Positions 1 through 8,122 of a DNA stretch of 61,755 bases are shown here, one piece after another. The notes beneath the pieces were generated by a model. The model did no database searches, was not told where the DNA came from, and worked only from the letters and a program-made list of their open reading frames with translations. The stretch spans positions 1 to 61,755 of the forward strand of contig JAGAUI010000009.1 of the NCBI GenBank assembly GCA_017620815.1. Reading direction: 5' to 3'. Position numbers and translations under genes: made by a program. Origin of the DNA: Flavobacteriales bacterium (GTDB taxonomy: Bacteria > Bacteroidota > Bacteroidia > Flavobacteriales > UBA1820). Position 1 is the first letter of the stretch. Every line of letters starts with the position of its first letter.

Positions 1-361
1 CCTCGAAAACCAGCTTTGCTGTGCAAAGCAAAGTCTCGGCTCTTTTTCCAATTTTTTACCAAATTCTTCGGGAAAAACAAAGGGGACATTTTTTCCTCTC
101 GAGGAGAATATTTAAAACCGCCCGCAGGTGCTACCAGTCCCATTGACATTAAGAATGTACGCAGGATAGCCATACAAAATACGACCGAGACCTCATGTCC
201 GTAGCTTGTTAGACGAGCGTAGCGAGGCTAATAAAGCGAAGTTTGAGTGTGGGGAAGCCCCACTGCTAATTTTAAATCTGGCACCAGAGCCTCTCTGGGC
301 TTTTGCCTCTTTTCTTTGAAGCAGCAAAGAAAAGAGGAATAACGCAGGTATAATTTAAAAT
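1..361. other. Non-coding stretch left of mscL
   Basis: I see no gene here. An open frame at 16-204 exists, but it runs through a repeat that recurs in reverse at 20.3 kb, lacks a promoter and resembles no protein I know. The first 120 bases are AT-rich with no recognisable signal. The rest is repeat copy A (123-338). Confidence 0.6.
123..338 (+). repeat. Intergenic repeat, copy A
   Basis: Two blocks recur in reverse orientation near 20.3 kb. Block 1 (123-247) matches the reverse complement of 20356-20480 over 125 bp with one mismatch that I can find. Block 2 (300-338) matches the reverse complement of 20259-20297 over 39 bp and contains a perfect 13-bp stem (CCTCTTTTCTTTG / CAAAGAAAAGAGG) around an AAGCAG loop. 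The spacers between the blocks are unrelated in the two copies. Nature unknown; it looks like a dispersed, non-coding composite element. Confidence 0.85.
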
Positions 362-392
362 AAAGGCAGCCCGCAGGGCTGCCTTTTTTTTT
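362..392. terminator. Terminator after mscL
   Basis: An 8-bp GC stem (GGCAGCCC / GGGCTGCC) closes a GCA triloop and is flanked by AAA on the left and nine T on the right. It lies just past the mscL stop and could work in both directions; the longer T run is on the + strand. Confidence 0.8.
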
Positions 393-421
393 GCAGGTGC
401 TACCTGCCTATGATGAAATGC

Positions 422-853
422 TTATGCGTTTTTCTTTTTAATTTCTTCAAGGATTTCTTTAAGTAGCTTTTCTTCGGCAGAAGGCTCTGGAGCAGGTGCA
501 GGAGCAGCTGGTTTCTCTTCCTTCTTGCGGTTAAGAGTGTTCATAGCTTTTATAAGCAAGAAAATAGCAAATGCTATGATGACAAAGTCAAATACTACTT
601 GGATAAAATTACCATAATTGATGGTAACGGCTGGAGATATAAGCTGTTCGCCTTCCATTACAGCCTTTTTAAGAACTATCTTAAGGTCGGTAAAATTAAC
701 ACCTCCTACCAGAAGTCCTACGCCAGGCATGATGATGTCATTAACTACCGATGTTACTATCTTGCCAAATGCTCCACCTATGATGATACCGACAGCCATA
801 TCAACTACATTGCCTCGCATGGCAAATTGCTTAAACTCTTTTATGAATCCCAT
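422..853 (-). CDS. mscL: Large-conductance mechanosensitive channel MscL
   Basis: Inner-membrane emergency-release channel that opens under membrane tension during hypo-osmotic shock. The 143 residues show the MscL layout: the N-terminal amphipathic helix and the conserved start of TM1 ([20 protein letters not shown], residues about 10-29), a periplasmic loop, TM2 at about 80-103 and a charged C-terminal helix after an Ala/Pro-rich linker. The length is normal for the family. It is a single gene with its own -7 box (907-914) and terminator. The TetR gene ends 72 bp upstream on the same strand, so read-through is possible. Confidence 0.97.
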   Translation of the reverse strand: MGFIKEFKQFAMRGNVVDMAVGIIIGGAFGKIVTSVVNDIIMPGVGLLVGGVNFTDLKIVLKKAVMEGEQLISPAVTINYGNFIQVVFDFVIIAFAIFLLIKAMNTLNRKKEEKPAAPAPAPEPSAEEKLLKEILEEIKKKNA

Positions 854-906
854 GATGTTTTGTTTTTAAGTGTTATTGTATATTTATGTTTAATGTTTTG
901 CTTCTG

Positions 907-914
907 CAAAAGTA
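907..914 (-). promoter_or_regulatory. Promoter -7 box for mscL
   Basis: TACTTTTG on the minus strand, between the TetR stop and the mscL start, giving a leader of about 50 nt. No clear -33 element. Confidence 0.6.
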
Positions 915-925
915 ATAATGTTTAT

Positions 926-1561
926 TTATTTTTCTAGAGATTTAAGAATGTTGTTTATAAAAGTTTCTTTGCGGGAACGCATCTTTTGGTTAAACTCTTC
1001 ATCTGGCACATCAAATACGCGTTGCCATAGACCTCTGTTGAGGAATGGATACATACATACAGATTCTATATCCATAAGAAACTCCATTAGGTTCACACTG
1101 CGTATGTTACCCTTGCTTACTTCATCTTTGAGTTGAGATTCTAGAACGGCAGCAGCTTTGAATAATTGTTCTCTATATGGAGCAAATTTCTGTCTAGCCT
1201 CTTTGTCCTTTATGTCATTTTTGGTTATCTCACGAATGAGAAAGCCCGGAAGTAGTGGATTTTCTGTAAGCGAAGATATGTATTGGTCCACTATGGCAAT
1301 GATTTTATCGTGGATATTCATATCGCGAGATGATAGTATTTTAAGTATCTCTCCATATACATTTTCAAATGCACGACTGAAGGCTATATCAAAAAGATTG
1401 TCTTTGCTACGATAATAGTAGTGTAGCATAGAGATGTTAATGTCTGCTCGTGAGGCTATATCACGCATTTTGGCTCCCTCATATCCTTTCTCTACAAATG
1501 TATGGTAGGCGGCATCTAGGATGCGTTCTTCTACTGTTTTTTCTGTGTTATTCATATTCAT
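926..1561 (-). CDS. TetR/AcrR family transcriptional regulator
   Basis: One-component repressor of 211 residues. Residues about 12-57 form the TetR helix-turn-helix (AAYHTFVEKGYEGAKMRDIA, then ADINISMLHYYYRSKDNLF), the best conserved part of the family. The rest is the variable ligand-binding and dimerisation helical domain, from which I cannot predict the ligand. A perfect 12-bp inverted repeat just upstream (1599-1631) covers the -33 region of its own promoter, which suggests autorepression. The divergent neighbour is a DUF4369 lipoprotein gene. No efflux pump gene is adjacent, so the regulated function is open. Confidence 0.92.
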   Translation of the reverse strand: MNMNNTEKTVEERILDAAYHTFVEKGYEGAKMRDIASRADINISMLHYYYRSKDNLFDIAFSRAFENVYGEILKILSSRDMNIHDKIIAIVDQYISSLTENPLLPGFLIREITKNDIKDKEARQKFAPYREQLFKAAAVLESQLKDEVSKGNIRSVNLMEFLMDIESVCMYPFLNRGLWQRVFDVPDEEFNQKMRSRKETFINNILKSLEK

Positions 1562-1575
1562 TTAATTTATCGCTG

Positions 1576-1604
1576 CAAATGTACAAATTTTATTTTTTAT
1601 CCAA
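1576..1604 (-). promoter_or_regulatory. Promoter of the TetR gene
   Basis: On the minus strand, TTG (1604-1602), an 18-bp spacer, then TACATTTG (1583-1576). The -33 element lies inside the left arm of the adjacent palindrome. Confidence 0.7.
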
Positions 1605-1631
1605 TCATTTCACTAAATCAAATGATTGGAT
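1599..1631. promoter_or_regulatory. Putative TetR operator (palindrome)
   Basis: ATCCAATCATTT (1599-1610) and AAATGATTGGAT (1620-1631) are perfect reverse complements separated by 9 bp. The size and symmetry fit a dimeric TetR site. Because it overlaps the -33 element of the regulator gene, binding should block its promoter. It lies about 55 bp upstream of the -33 element of the divergent lipoprotein promoter, so control of that gene is possible but less direct. Confidence 0.65.
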
Positions 1632-1684
1632 GCTTATTTTAAGAATTATTTAATATCTATCTACCACAAAAACCGATGTGTAGA

Positions 1685-1717
1685 TTTGTGTGGTATCTTA
1701 TAAAATGGTTACCTTTG
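1685..1717 (+). promoter_or_regulatory. Promoter for the DUF4369 lipoprotein pair
   Basis: TTTG (1685-1688), 21 bp, TACCTTTG (1710-1717); leader of about 28 nt to the ATG at 1751. Confidence 0.75.
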
Positions 1718-1750
1718 CTCGTTGTTTAAATATAGTTTAAAATTATAGCA

Positions 1751-2863
1751 ATGATTAGAAAATCAATTTTATTCATACTAGGTATGGTTATGCTCGCTTC
1801 TTGTAGTTCAAAAGAAGGAGTAAAGGTAAGCGGCGAGATAAAAGGAGCCAAAAACGGCACTATATATCTCATGGGAGAAACAGAAGAAGGAGAACTTATA
1901 GTAGTAGATTCTGTAGATATGCAGAAGGACGGCAAATTTGTTCTATATGCTCCACAGGGAGATGCAAAACTGTATTCTGTGTCATTTGACCGCAATGTGC
2001 CTTCGCGTTCATTTTTTATAGAGGGTGTTCCTGTGTCCATAAACGGAGTAGTGGACAGCCTTTCTTCTGCCGAAGTAGTGGGAGGAGAGAACCAACGTCT
2101 ATATAGTGAGCTGGCAGTGTTCCTCAATGATTTCAAAGCCAAAAAATCTGACCTATACATCAAGATACTTACCCATAGTGCAGAAACGGGAGATAAAGAT
2201 TCGTTGGCGTATTATGTGTCTTCATATAACAAAGCATCACGTCTAGAGACTCAATATATAACCAATTTTGCACTAGTAAATGGAGGATATGAAGTATCTC
2301 CATTGGTGGCTCTTACTTTCCTTACAGTGGGTGCATATTCGCCTATACTGGATAGCATTGCGTCTAGATTTTCTCCTAGTGTAAGTGAGAGTACTTATGG
2401 AAAAGAATATATAGACTTTATAACTCGTGCTCGTAAAGCACAGGTAGGACAGAAAGCAGCAGAGTGGGAAGTGGTTAAAGACAGTGTTACATATAACAAT
2501 GCCACATATGCTGGTAAAAATGTCTTTATGGTGCTATGGACAGACTCTTCCAACGCTTGTTATGAATACCTTTTTGAACTTAAAAAAATATATGAAAAAT
2601 GGAACAAAAAGGGTTTAGAGGTAGTGTCGGTATGTATGAGTGATGACAAGATGGCTTATGAACACGATATATTCTATCTTAATATGCCTTGGGTGGACGT
2701 CATGATGCCAAAATCCAAAAATAATCCACTAGTAAAATCTATGGCATTGGTGGGGGATTATCCTATAGGTGTCCTTATAGATAAAGATGGAATGATATAT
2801 GCTCGTTATATCTCCCCATCAGACCTAGAAAACATAATGAAAGACTTTAACAAGAGAAAGTAA
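1751..2863 (+). CDS. DUF4369 lipoprotein with thioredoxin-like C-terminal domain
   Basis: Predicted outer-envelope lipoprotein of 370 residues. The signal peptide ends in a lipobox (MLASC, Cys at about 18). Residues about 24-95 look like the DUF4369 beta domain common in Bacteroidetes thiol-disulfide lipoproteins (KGAKNGTIYLMGETEEGELI). The C-terminal 140 residues have the TlpA/AhpC-like pattern (KNVFMVLWTDSSNACYEYLF, GLEVVSVCMSD, then PIGVLIDKDGMIYARY), but the CxxC active site is absent: the motif reads SNAC, with one Cys. A resolving thiol-disulfide role is therefore doubtful. It is followed 20 bp later by a related lipoprotein, probably as an operon. Confidence 0.85.
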   Translation: MIRKSILFILGMVMLASCSSKEGVKVSGEIKGAKNGTIYLMGETEEGELIVVDSVDMQKDGKFVLYAPQGDAKLYSVSFDRNVPSRSFFIEGVPVSINGVVDSLSSAEVVGGENQRLYSELAVFLNDFKAKKSDLYIKILTHSAETGDKDSLAYYVSSYNKASRLETQYITNFALVNGGYEVSPLVALTFLTVGAYSPILDSIASRFSPSVSESTYGKEYIDFITRARKAQVGQKAAEWEVVKDSVTYNNATYAGKNVFMVLWTDSSNACYEYLFELKKIYEKWNKKGLEVVSVCMSDDKMAYEHDIFYLNMPWVDVMMPKSKNNPLVKSMALVGDYPIGVLIDKDGMIYARYISPSDLENIMKDFNKRK

Positions 2864-2883
2864 CCAGATAACCATAAATAAAA

Positions 2884-3969
2884 ATGAAAAAAATACTCGT
2901 AACTATTTCTGCGATATGTGCAGTTTTATTTATAGCATCTTGTAATAGTGATAAATTTACTATCAAAGCCAAAATAGCTCATCTGGCAGACCAGAAAGTA
3001 ATACTTAACCGCCCAGGAATGTATGGTCTAGAACCAGTGGATACAGTAGAGTCTGTAGATGGAGAATTTATATTTACCGGCAAACTAGATAGAAATGACT
3101 ACCGTATCATTACATTTGAAGATGCTTCGGGAGAGATAGACCTATATATAGATAATTCCGATATTAAAGTTACAGGCGACTATGTTCATCTAGATTCTGT
3201 AGAGGTTAAAGGCAGCCCAGCTATGGAATACTATGAAGAATTTGCCGAAGTACAGCGTGAACACAATTCTTATGTAAATGGAAAAGTTGAGGAACTTCAG
3301 CAAGCACAAATAGATGGCGATACAGCAAAGGTAGATGCTATATATGCAGAATATCTTGAAAAACAGAAAGAGTTTGTAAGGGATAATTTTGAGCTTGCCA
3401 AAAAACGCCCTGCCGATATGATATCCATCTTTGCAGTGATGAATAGTATGGCGTTCTCTACTCCAGACGAATTGAAAGAATTTTATGATGCAGTACCCAA
3501 AGATGTAAAAGAAGACCCTCGTGTGGGAGAGACCATAGCACAAATGGAACGTGTCGTAAAACTATCCAAAGGAAATCCTTTCCCAGAATTTACTCTATAT
3601 TCATATGATGGTAAAGACACTGTTACACAAAAATCATTTGAAGGAAAGACCTCTCTTGTGTATATTACTACACCAGATGTGAAAGAAAATGATATCATCT
3701 ATCCTCAGCTTCATAAAGCTAGCCAGAAAGGTATTTCTGTCTATATAGTTATGATGCTTAGTAGCGAAGAGCATTATTTCCTATATGAAGACTATGTGAA
3801 AGATATGGGACTAGATAAATTAAATGTTTTGACTGGTAGCGAAGATTTTGTAGAAACGACTTATGCTGTTTCTCCTCGTGTTTTAGCGGTAGATAGTAAA
3901 AGCAACTATCTAGGCACTGCCATCGAGACCGATGATATTAAGGATATGATAGACAATATCTTAAAATAA
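2884..3969 (+). CDS. DUF4369 lipoprotein, thioredoxin-like, second of a pair
   Basis: A 361-residue lipoprotein (lipobox FIASC, Cys at about 20) with the same plan as the gene before it. A DUF4369-like N-terminal domain (AKIAHLADQKVILNRPGMYG) is followed by a helical middle rich in Glu and Lys, and a degenerate thioredoxin-like end (EFTLYSYDGKDTVTQKSFEG, then ISVYIVMMLSSEEHYF). There is no CxxC; the only Cys residues are in the signal region. The pair may have arisen by duplication, with this copy more diverged. Function unknown; a structural or binding role in the envelope is as likely as redox chemistry. Confidence 0.8.
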   Translation: MKKILVTISAICAVLFIASCNSDKFTIKAKIAHLADQKVILNRPGMYGLEPVDTVESVDGEFIFTGKLDRNDYRIITFEDASGEIDLYIDNSDIKVTGDYVHLDSVEVKGSPAMEYYEEFAEVQREHNSYVNGKVEELQQAQIDGDTAKVDAIYAEYLEKQKEFVRDNFELAKKRPADMISIFAVMNSMAFSTPDELKEFYDAVPKDVKEDPRVGETIAQMERVVKLSKGNPFPEFTLYSYDGKDTVTQKSFEGKTSLVYITTPDVKENDIIYPQLHKASQKGISVYIVMMLSSEEHYFLYEDYVKDMGLDKLNVLTGSEDFVETTYAVSPRVLAVDSKSNYLGTAIETDDIKDMIDNILK

Positions 3970-3981
3970 TTTATACTCTAT

Positions 3982-4021
3982 AAAAACCGCCCGACTTACA
4001 TGTAAGTCGGGCGGTTTTTTT
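3982..4021. terminator. Bidirectional terminator (lipoprotein pair / lrgB)
   Basis: AAAAACCGCCCGACTTA and its exact complement flank a CATG centre, giving a near loop-free perfect hairpin of about 17-19 bp with A and T tracts on either side. It sits between convergent genes and serves both. Confidence 0.9.
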
Positions 4022-4032
4022 ATGCCATATTT

Positions 4033-4728
4033 TTAATCCCATAGGAACATATCCATTATCCCTACCATCACCACCGTAGCTATACCAGCTATGCCTATGG
4101 TCAGACTGCTCATAGCACCTATTCTTTCTCCCATCTCAAGAGCTTTGCTGGTGCCTATAGCGTGAGAAGAGACGCCTATGCTCACTCCTTTGGCTACGTC
4201 GTGTTTAATCCCTAGAACCTTAAAAATAACAGGAGCAAATATAGCCCCTATAAATCCTGTGCTGATGATAGAAAGTATCGTAATACCTTCTATACCTCCT
4301 ATCATTTGCGTTATCTCTATACCTATAGGAGCTGTAATGCTTTTGGATATCATAGACTTTTCTATCATTATGTCCATATCACATAACCTAGATATGGCAA
4401 ATATGCTCACTAGTGCGGCTATCACTCCTGTGCTTATACCTACTGCTATCGCACCATAATACCTATTAAGCATATTGCGATGGCGGTATAGAGGAACTGC
4501 CAGTATTACAGTAACAGGGCTTAGGAACATATTGATAAGGTCCCCTCCAGCCTTAAAGTGAGAGTAGGGGATACCAGTTATAGATAAAAATAGTATTATA
4601 AGTATAGTCGCCACCACAAACGGATTGGCATACATGCTCCTTGTCTTATGACGAATGTATAGTGCTGTACTATATGCTCCTACACATAGTAGCACACCCA
4701 TAAGAGGAGAAGAGGTAATCTGTGTCAT
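4033..4728 (-). CDS. lrgB: LrgB/CidB family membrane protein
   Basis: Polytopic inner-membrane protein of 231 residues, almost entirely hydrophobic segments. Conserved LrgB features include the start (SSPLMGVLLCVGAYSTALYI) and the late Gly/Ser-rich block (GVSIGVSSHAIGTSKALEMG). LrgB works with LrgA; the pair is classically described as a holin/antiholin-like system affecting autolysis and in some bacteria linked to pyruvate or glycolate transport. The start codon overlaps the lrgA stop by 4 bp, indicating translational coupling. Confidence 0.93.
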   Translation of the reverse strand: MTQITSSPLMGVLLCVGAYSTALYIRHKTRSMYANPFVVATILIILFLSITGIPYSHFKAGGDLINMFLSPVTVILAVPLYRHRNMLNRYYGAIAVGISTGVIAALVSIFAISRLCDMDIMIEKSMISKSITAPIGIEITQMIGGIEGITILSIISTGFIGAIFAPVIFKVLGIKHDVAKGVSIGVSSHAIGTSKALEMGERIGAMSSLTIGIAGIATVVMVGIMDMFLWD

Positions 4729-5108
4729 AGTTTGGGTGGGTTATCGTTATAAGAGCATTTTCTGTCCTTACGGGCTGCCATATATTCTACCAGTATAGCT
4801 GTTATAGCCATCACTATGATGGTAGTTATAAAAATAAGCGATACACCAGCTATATAATATCCTTCCAGATAATGGTATGTCGCCATAATACTTACCCCCA
4901 CAGGTATAAAGAAAAATGTCATGTTTTCCAGCAGGAAATCGGCAGTGGTTTCTATGGCTTTAAGAGGAAGGACTTTGGTTTTGAGTAGGACTAGGAGTAT
5001 GACCATACCTATGATATTACCCGGTATGGGTAATGACAATAATCCACTTACCACCTCACCCACAAATGCTATGAGCAAAATGATACATAATTGATAGAAT
5101 ATCTTCAT
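4725..5108 (-). CDS. lrgA: LrgA/CidA family membrane protein
   Basis: Small holin-like membrane protein (127 residues) with four predicted membrane segments. It carries the LrgA signature LLSLPIPGNIIGMVILLVLL near residue 25. It precedes and overlaps lrgB by 4 bp and begins 9 bp after the prfC stop, so the three genes should be one transcript. No LytTR-type regulator gene is nearby, unlike the Gram-positive lrgAB loci. Confidence 0.92.
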   Translation of the reverse strand: MKIFYQLCIILLIAFVGEVVSGLLSLPIPGNIIGMVILLVLLKTKVLPLKAIETTADFLLENMTFFFIPVGVSIMATYHYLEGYYIAGVSLIFITTIIVMAITAILVEYMAARKDRKCSYNDNPPKL

Positions 5109-5117
5109 GCCTATATC

Positions 5118-6704
5118 TTAAAATTCAGATGTAAAGTGCAGACGTACCGTAGGGTATTTCTCTTGAGCCATAGTTATAGAGAAAGCACTATCGGCTAGGA
5201 AGACTTGTTTGCCGTCTTTATCTCGTGCCATAAAACGACTCTTAACACGTAAGAAATCGGCATATTCATCATTGGTAGGGTCCATAGGCTCCACCCAACA
5301 AGCTTTATATACAGGCACTGGTTCATATGTGCAGGAGGCGTTGTATTCGTGTTCTAGACGATACTGTATAACTTCATACTGTAGAGCCCCCACAGTACCT
5401 ATTATCTTACGTCCATTGAGGTCTAGTGTAAAGAGCTGTGCCACACCTTCGTCCATCAGCTGGTCAATGCCTTTGGCAAGTTGTTTGGCTTTCATAGGGT
5501 CGGCATTGTTCACATAACGGAAGTGTTCTGGTGAGAATGCTGGTATGCCTTTGAAGTTCATTGTTTCGCCTTCGGTAAGAGTATCTCCTATCTTGAAGTT
5601 TCCAGTATCGTGAAGACCTACTATATCACCGGGGAACGATTCCTCTATGACTTGTTTCTTTTCTGCAAAAAAGGCATTGGGGCTGGAGAATTTCATCATC
5701 TTGCCTTGGCGGACGTGCAGGTAATTTACATTGCGGCGGAAAACACCCGATACTATCTTGACAAATGCTAGACGGTCACGATGTTTTGGGTCCATATTGG
5801 CGTGGATTTTAAATACAAAACCGCTGAAAGATTTGTCATCGGCTTCTACCATTCGTTTATCGGTTTCCTTGCCTCGTGGACTAGGGGCTATCTCTACAAA
5901 TGCGTCCAGTAGTTCTGCCACACCAAAGTTGTTCAATGCACTACCAAAGAACACTGGTTGTTGCTCTCCACTTAAATATTTCTCTACATCAAAATCTGGA
6001 TATATCCCCAGTGCCAATTCTAGGTCTTCGCGTAGTTTTTCGGCCGAACGAGAAGATAAGAGTTCATCTAGTTCGCCAGATGATAGGTCGTCTATCTTTA
6101 TAGTTTCTTCTATGCGTTGTTTGTTTGAGCCAGTAAAGAGACGTACGTTTTTCTCCCATATGTTATATATCCCTTTAAAGTCTGCTCCCATACCTATGGG
6201 GAAACTCATAGGTGTAACTTTAAGACCCAATTTCTGTTCCACTTCATCCATCAGGTCAAATGCGTCACGACCTTCGCGGTCTAGTTTATTTATAAATACT
6301 ATCATAGGGATATTACGCATACGACATACTCCAACGAGTTTTTCTGTCTGCTCCTCCACACCTTTGGCAACGTCTATGACTACTATCACGCTATCTACAG
6401 CGGTAAGTGTGCGGTATGTATCCTCGGCAAAATCCTTGTGACCGGGAGTGTCCAGTATGTTTATCTTATATCCTTTATACTCAAACGCCATAACCGATGT
6501 AGCTACCGATATACCACGCTGACGTTCTATCTCCATAAAGTCTGATGCTGCTCCTTTTTTTATCTTGTTGGATTTTACGGCACCTGCTTCCTGTATAGCA
6601 CCACCAAATAACAGTAGTTTTTCTGTAAGAGTGGTTTTACCTGCGTCTGGGTGGCTTATGATACCAAATGTACGACGGCGTTTAATTTCTTCTATATATC
6701 CCAT
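5118..6704 (-). CDS. prfC: Peptide chain release factor 3 (RF3)
   Basis: GTPase that recycles RF1 and RF2 from the ribosome after termination. The GTP-binding motifs are clear: SHPDAGKTTL (G1), DTPGHKDF (G3) and NKLDREG (G4), followed by EF-G-like domains II and III, for 528 residues in all, the usual size. I place the start at 6704 (MGYIEEIKRR). An upstream in-frame ATG at 6758 would add 18 residues, but it lies upstream of the expected transcription start set by the -7 box at 6748-6755. It leads an operon with lrgA and lrgB. Confidence 0.96.
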   Translation of the reverse strand: MGYIEEIKRRRTFGIISHPDAGKTTLTEKLLLFGGAIQEAGAVKSNKIKKGAASDFMEIERQRGISVATSVMAFEYKGYKINILDTPGHKDFAEDTYRTLTAVDSVIVVIDVAKGVEEQTEKLVGVCRMRNIPMIVFINKLDREGRDAFDLMDEVEQKLGLKVTPMSFPIGMGADFKGIYNIWEKNVRLFTGSNKQRIEETIKIDDLSSGELDELLSSRSAEKLREDLELALGIYPDFDVEKYLSGEQQPVFFGSALNNFGVAELLDAFVEIAPSPRGKETDKRMVEADDKSFSGFVFKIHANMDPKHRDRLAFVKIVSGVFRRNVNYLHVRQGKMMKFSSPNAFFAEKKQVIEESFPGDIVGLHDTGNFKIGDTLTEGETMNFKGIPAFSPEHFRYVNNADPMKAKQLAKGIDQLMDEGVAQLFTLDLNGRKIIGTVGALQYEVIQYRLEHEYNASCTYEPVPVYKACWVEPMDPTNDEYADFLRVKSRFMARDKDGKQVFLADSAFSITMAQEKYPTVRLHFTSEF

Positions 6705-6747
6705 AATATGTATTAAAAAGACATTTGTTTCCTGTGTAATATGCCTG

Positions 6748-6755
6748 CAAAGGTA
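6748..6755 (-). promoter_or_regulatory. Promoter -7 box for prfC-lrgA-lrgB
   Basis: TACCTTTG on the minus strand. Transcription would begin near 6742, which rules out the ATG at 6758 and supports the start at 6704. Confidence 0.65.
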
Positions 6756-6791
6756 CAAAAAGAAAAATATGATATGAAATGTGATATAAGA

Positions 6792-6824
6792 TTTGCAATT
6801 ACAATATTTTTACGATATTTTTGT
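6792..6824 (+). promoter_or_regulatory. Promoter for the GT4 glycosyltransferase
   Basis: TTTG (6792-6795), 21 bp, TATTTTTG (6817-6824). The leader to the TTG start at 6851 would be only about 20 nt. Confidence 0.7.
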
Positions 6825-6850
6825 ATGATTGAAAAATCTCTACGATAAAA

Positions 6851-8014
6851 TTGAAATTAAAGATAGGATACGACGCTAAACGACTGTTTAACAATAGGTC
6901 GGGGTTAGGAAATTACAGCCGTACATTGGTCAGGGATATACTGTCTCGCCATACCAATGATGTGTGCTATCTTTTTACCCCCAAACGTAGTGTGGAGGTG
7001 GATTTCTTACCTTCCACACAGTGCCGTGTCGTTATGCCAAGAGGCGGATGGAAATTGTTGAAGAGTCTGTGGCGTACAGTACGTATAGCTCCCAAATGTA
7101 GAAAAGAGAAAATAAATGTCTTTCATGGTTTGTCTCACGAACTCCCATATGGAATAGAAAAAATGGGGGTAAAAACCGTTCTTACGGTACATGACCTTAT
7201 TTTCATGAGACATCCAGAGTTTTATAATCGTACAGACGTAAAAATCCACACAAAAAAGATACGTTATGCCGTTCAGGTGGCAGATGTTATAATAGCTATA
7301 AGCAACCAGACAAAGGTTGATATCATGGAGCTGTTGGGAGTGGAAGAGGAAAAGATACGGGTGGTGTATCAGGGTATTACTAGACATTCTCTTTATGATA
7401 TGTCGCTTAAAGAGGCCGAAGAAGAACTTAAAAGTTTTCTTCTCCCTACCAAATACATCCTGTGTGTGGGAACGATGGAAGAGCGTAAAAACCAACTCAA
7501 ACTATGTCAAGCCCTTAAAAATATACCAGAGGCTCACCTGGTGATAGTGGGACGTAGCAGTGGCGGTTATGGACAGATGTTACATCGTTATATAAGAGAG
7601 AATGACATAGCAGACCGCGTCAAGATATTCAGCGATGTTACAGACTCCCAACTATCTGCATTTTATAAAAAATGTCTGTATGTGGTATATCCTAGCGTTT
7701 ACGAAGGATTTGGATTGCCTATTGTGGAGGCTATGGCTTATGGTAAACCGGTGCTTACTACACGCGGAGGCTGTTTTGAAGAAGCAGGGGGACGTGCAGC
7801 ATGGTATATGGATAGTAGTGATGTAAATGATATCGCACGTTGTATAAGAAGACTATGGGCAGATGGTTTTGCTCGTGATATATTGAGAGAGAATGCACGT
7901 GAACAGCTCAAGAAATTCTCGGCCGAAAATACCAGCGAAAAAATATATGAGATATACCGTTCTTTAGTAGAGGGAAAAGAAGAAATAGACGCTCAAAACG
8001 ATGAAAAAGAGTGA
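6851..8014 (+). CDS. GT4-type glycosyltransferase
   Basis: A GT-B fold glycosyltransferase of 387 residues, probably cytoplasmic and acting on a surface glycan or lipid-linked acceptor; donor and acceptor cannot be read from the sequence. The N-terminal acceptor domain begins KIGYDAKRLFNNRSGLGNYS, typical of mannosyltransferase-like GT4 enzymes. The C-terminal donor domain has CVGTMEERKN and the E-x7-E motif in YEGFGLPIVEAMAYGKPV. The start is a TTG: an ATG frame just upstream ends at 6848 and no in-frame ATG lies nearby. It is a single gene before the rimP operon. Confidence 0.9.
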   Translation: MKLKIGYDAKRLFNNRSGLGNYSRTLVRDILSRHTNDVCYLFTPKRSVEVDFLPSTQCRVVMPRGGWKLLKSLWRTVRIAPKCRKEKINVFHGLSHELPYGIEKMGVKTVLTVHDLIFMRHPEFYNRTDVKIHTKKIRYAVQVADVIIAISNQTKVDIMELLGVEEEKIRVVYQGITRHSLYDMSLKEAEEELKSFLLPTKYILCVGTMEERKNQLKLCQALKNIPEAHLVIVGRSSGGYGQMLHRYIRENDIADRVKIFSDVTDSQLSAFYKKCLYVVYPSVYEGFGLPIVEAMAYGKPVLTTRGGCFEEAGGRAAWYMDSSDVNDIARCIRRLWADGFARDILRENAREQLKKFSAENTSEKIYEIYRSLVEGKEEIDAQNDEKE

Positions 8015-8020
8015 AAAAAC

Positions 8021-8051
8021 TTGTTTTTCTCGTTATAAAGATATACTTTTG
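8021..8051 (+). promoter_or_regulatory. Promoter for rimP-nusA-infB
   Basis: TTG (8021-8023), 20 bp, TACTTTTG (8044-8051), directly after the glycosyltransferase stop. Transcription should start near 8056, upstream of the hairpin at 8077-8106. Confidence 0.75.
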
Positions 8052-8076
8052 CACTCGTAATTATGACAAGAGGGAT

Positions 8077-8106
8077 TTGGGGAGCGTGAGGCTCCCCAAG
8101 TTTTTT
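8077..8106 (+). terminator. Terminator-like hairpin in the rimP leader
   Basis: TTGGGGAGC and GCTCCCCAA form a perfect 9-bp stem with a 5-nt loop, followed by G and six T. It lies after the good promoter at 8021-8051 and 17 bp before the rimP ATG. It may terminate the glycosyltransferase transcript, act as an attenuator of the rimP-nusA-infB operon, or both. Confidence 0.75.
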
Positions 8107-8122
8107 AAATATAGTACAAGAG

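Noticed and set aside
16-204. Open frame of 62 codons at the left edge
   Set aside because: It runs across the non-coding repeat that recurs inverted at 20.3 kb, has no promoter and no recognisable protein features.
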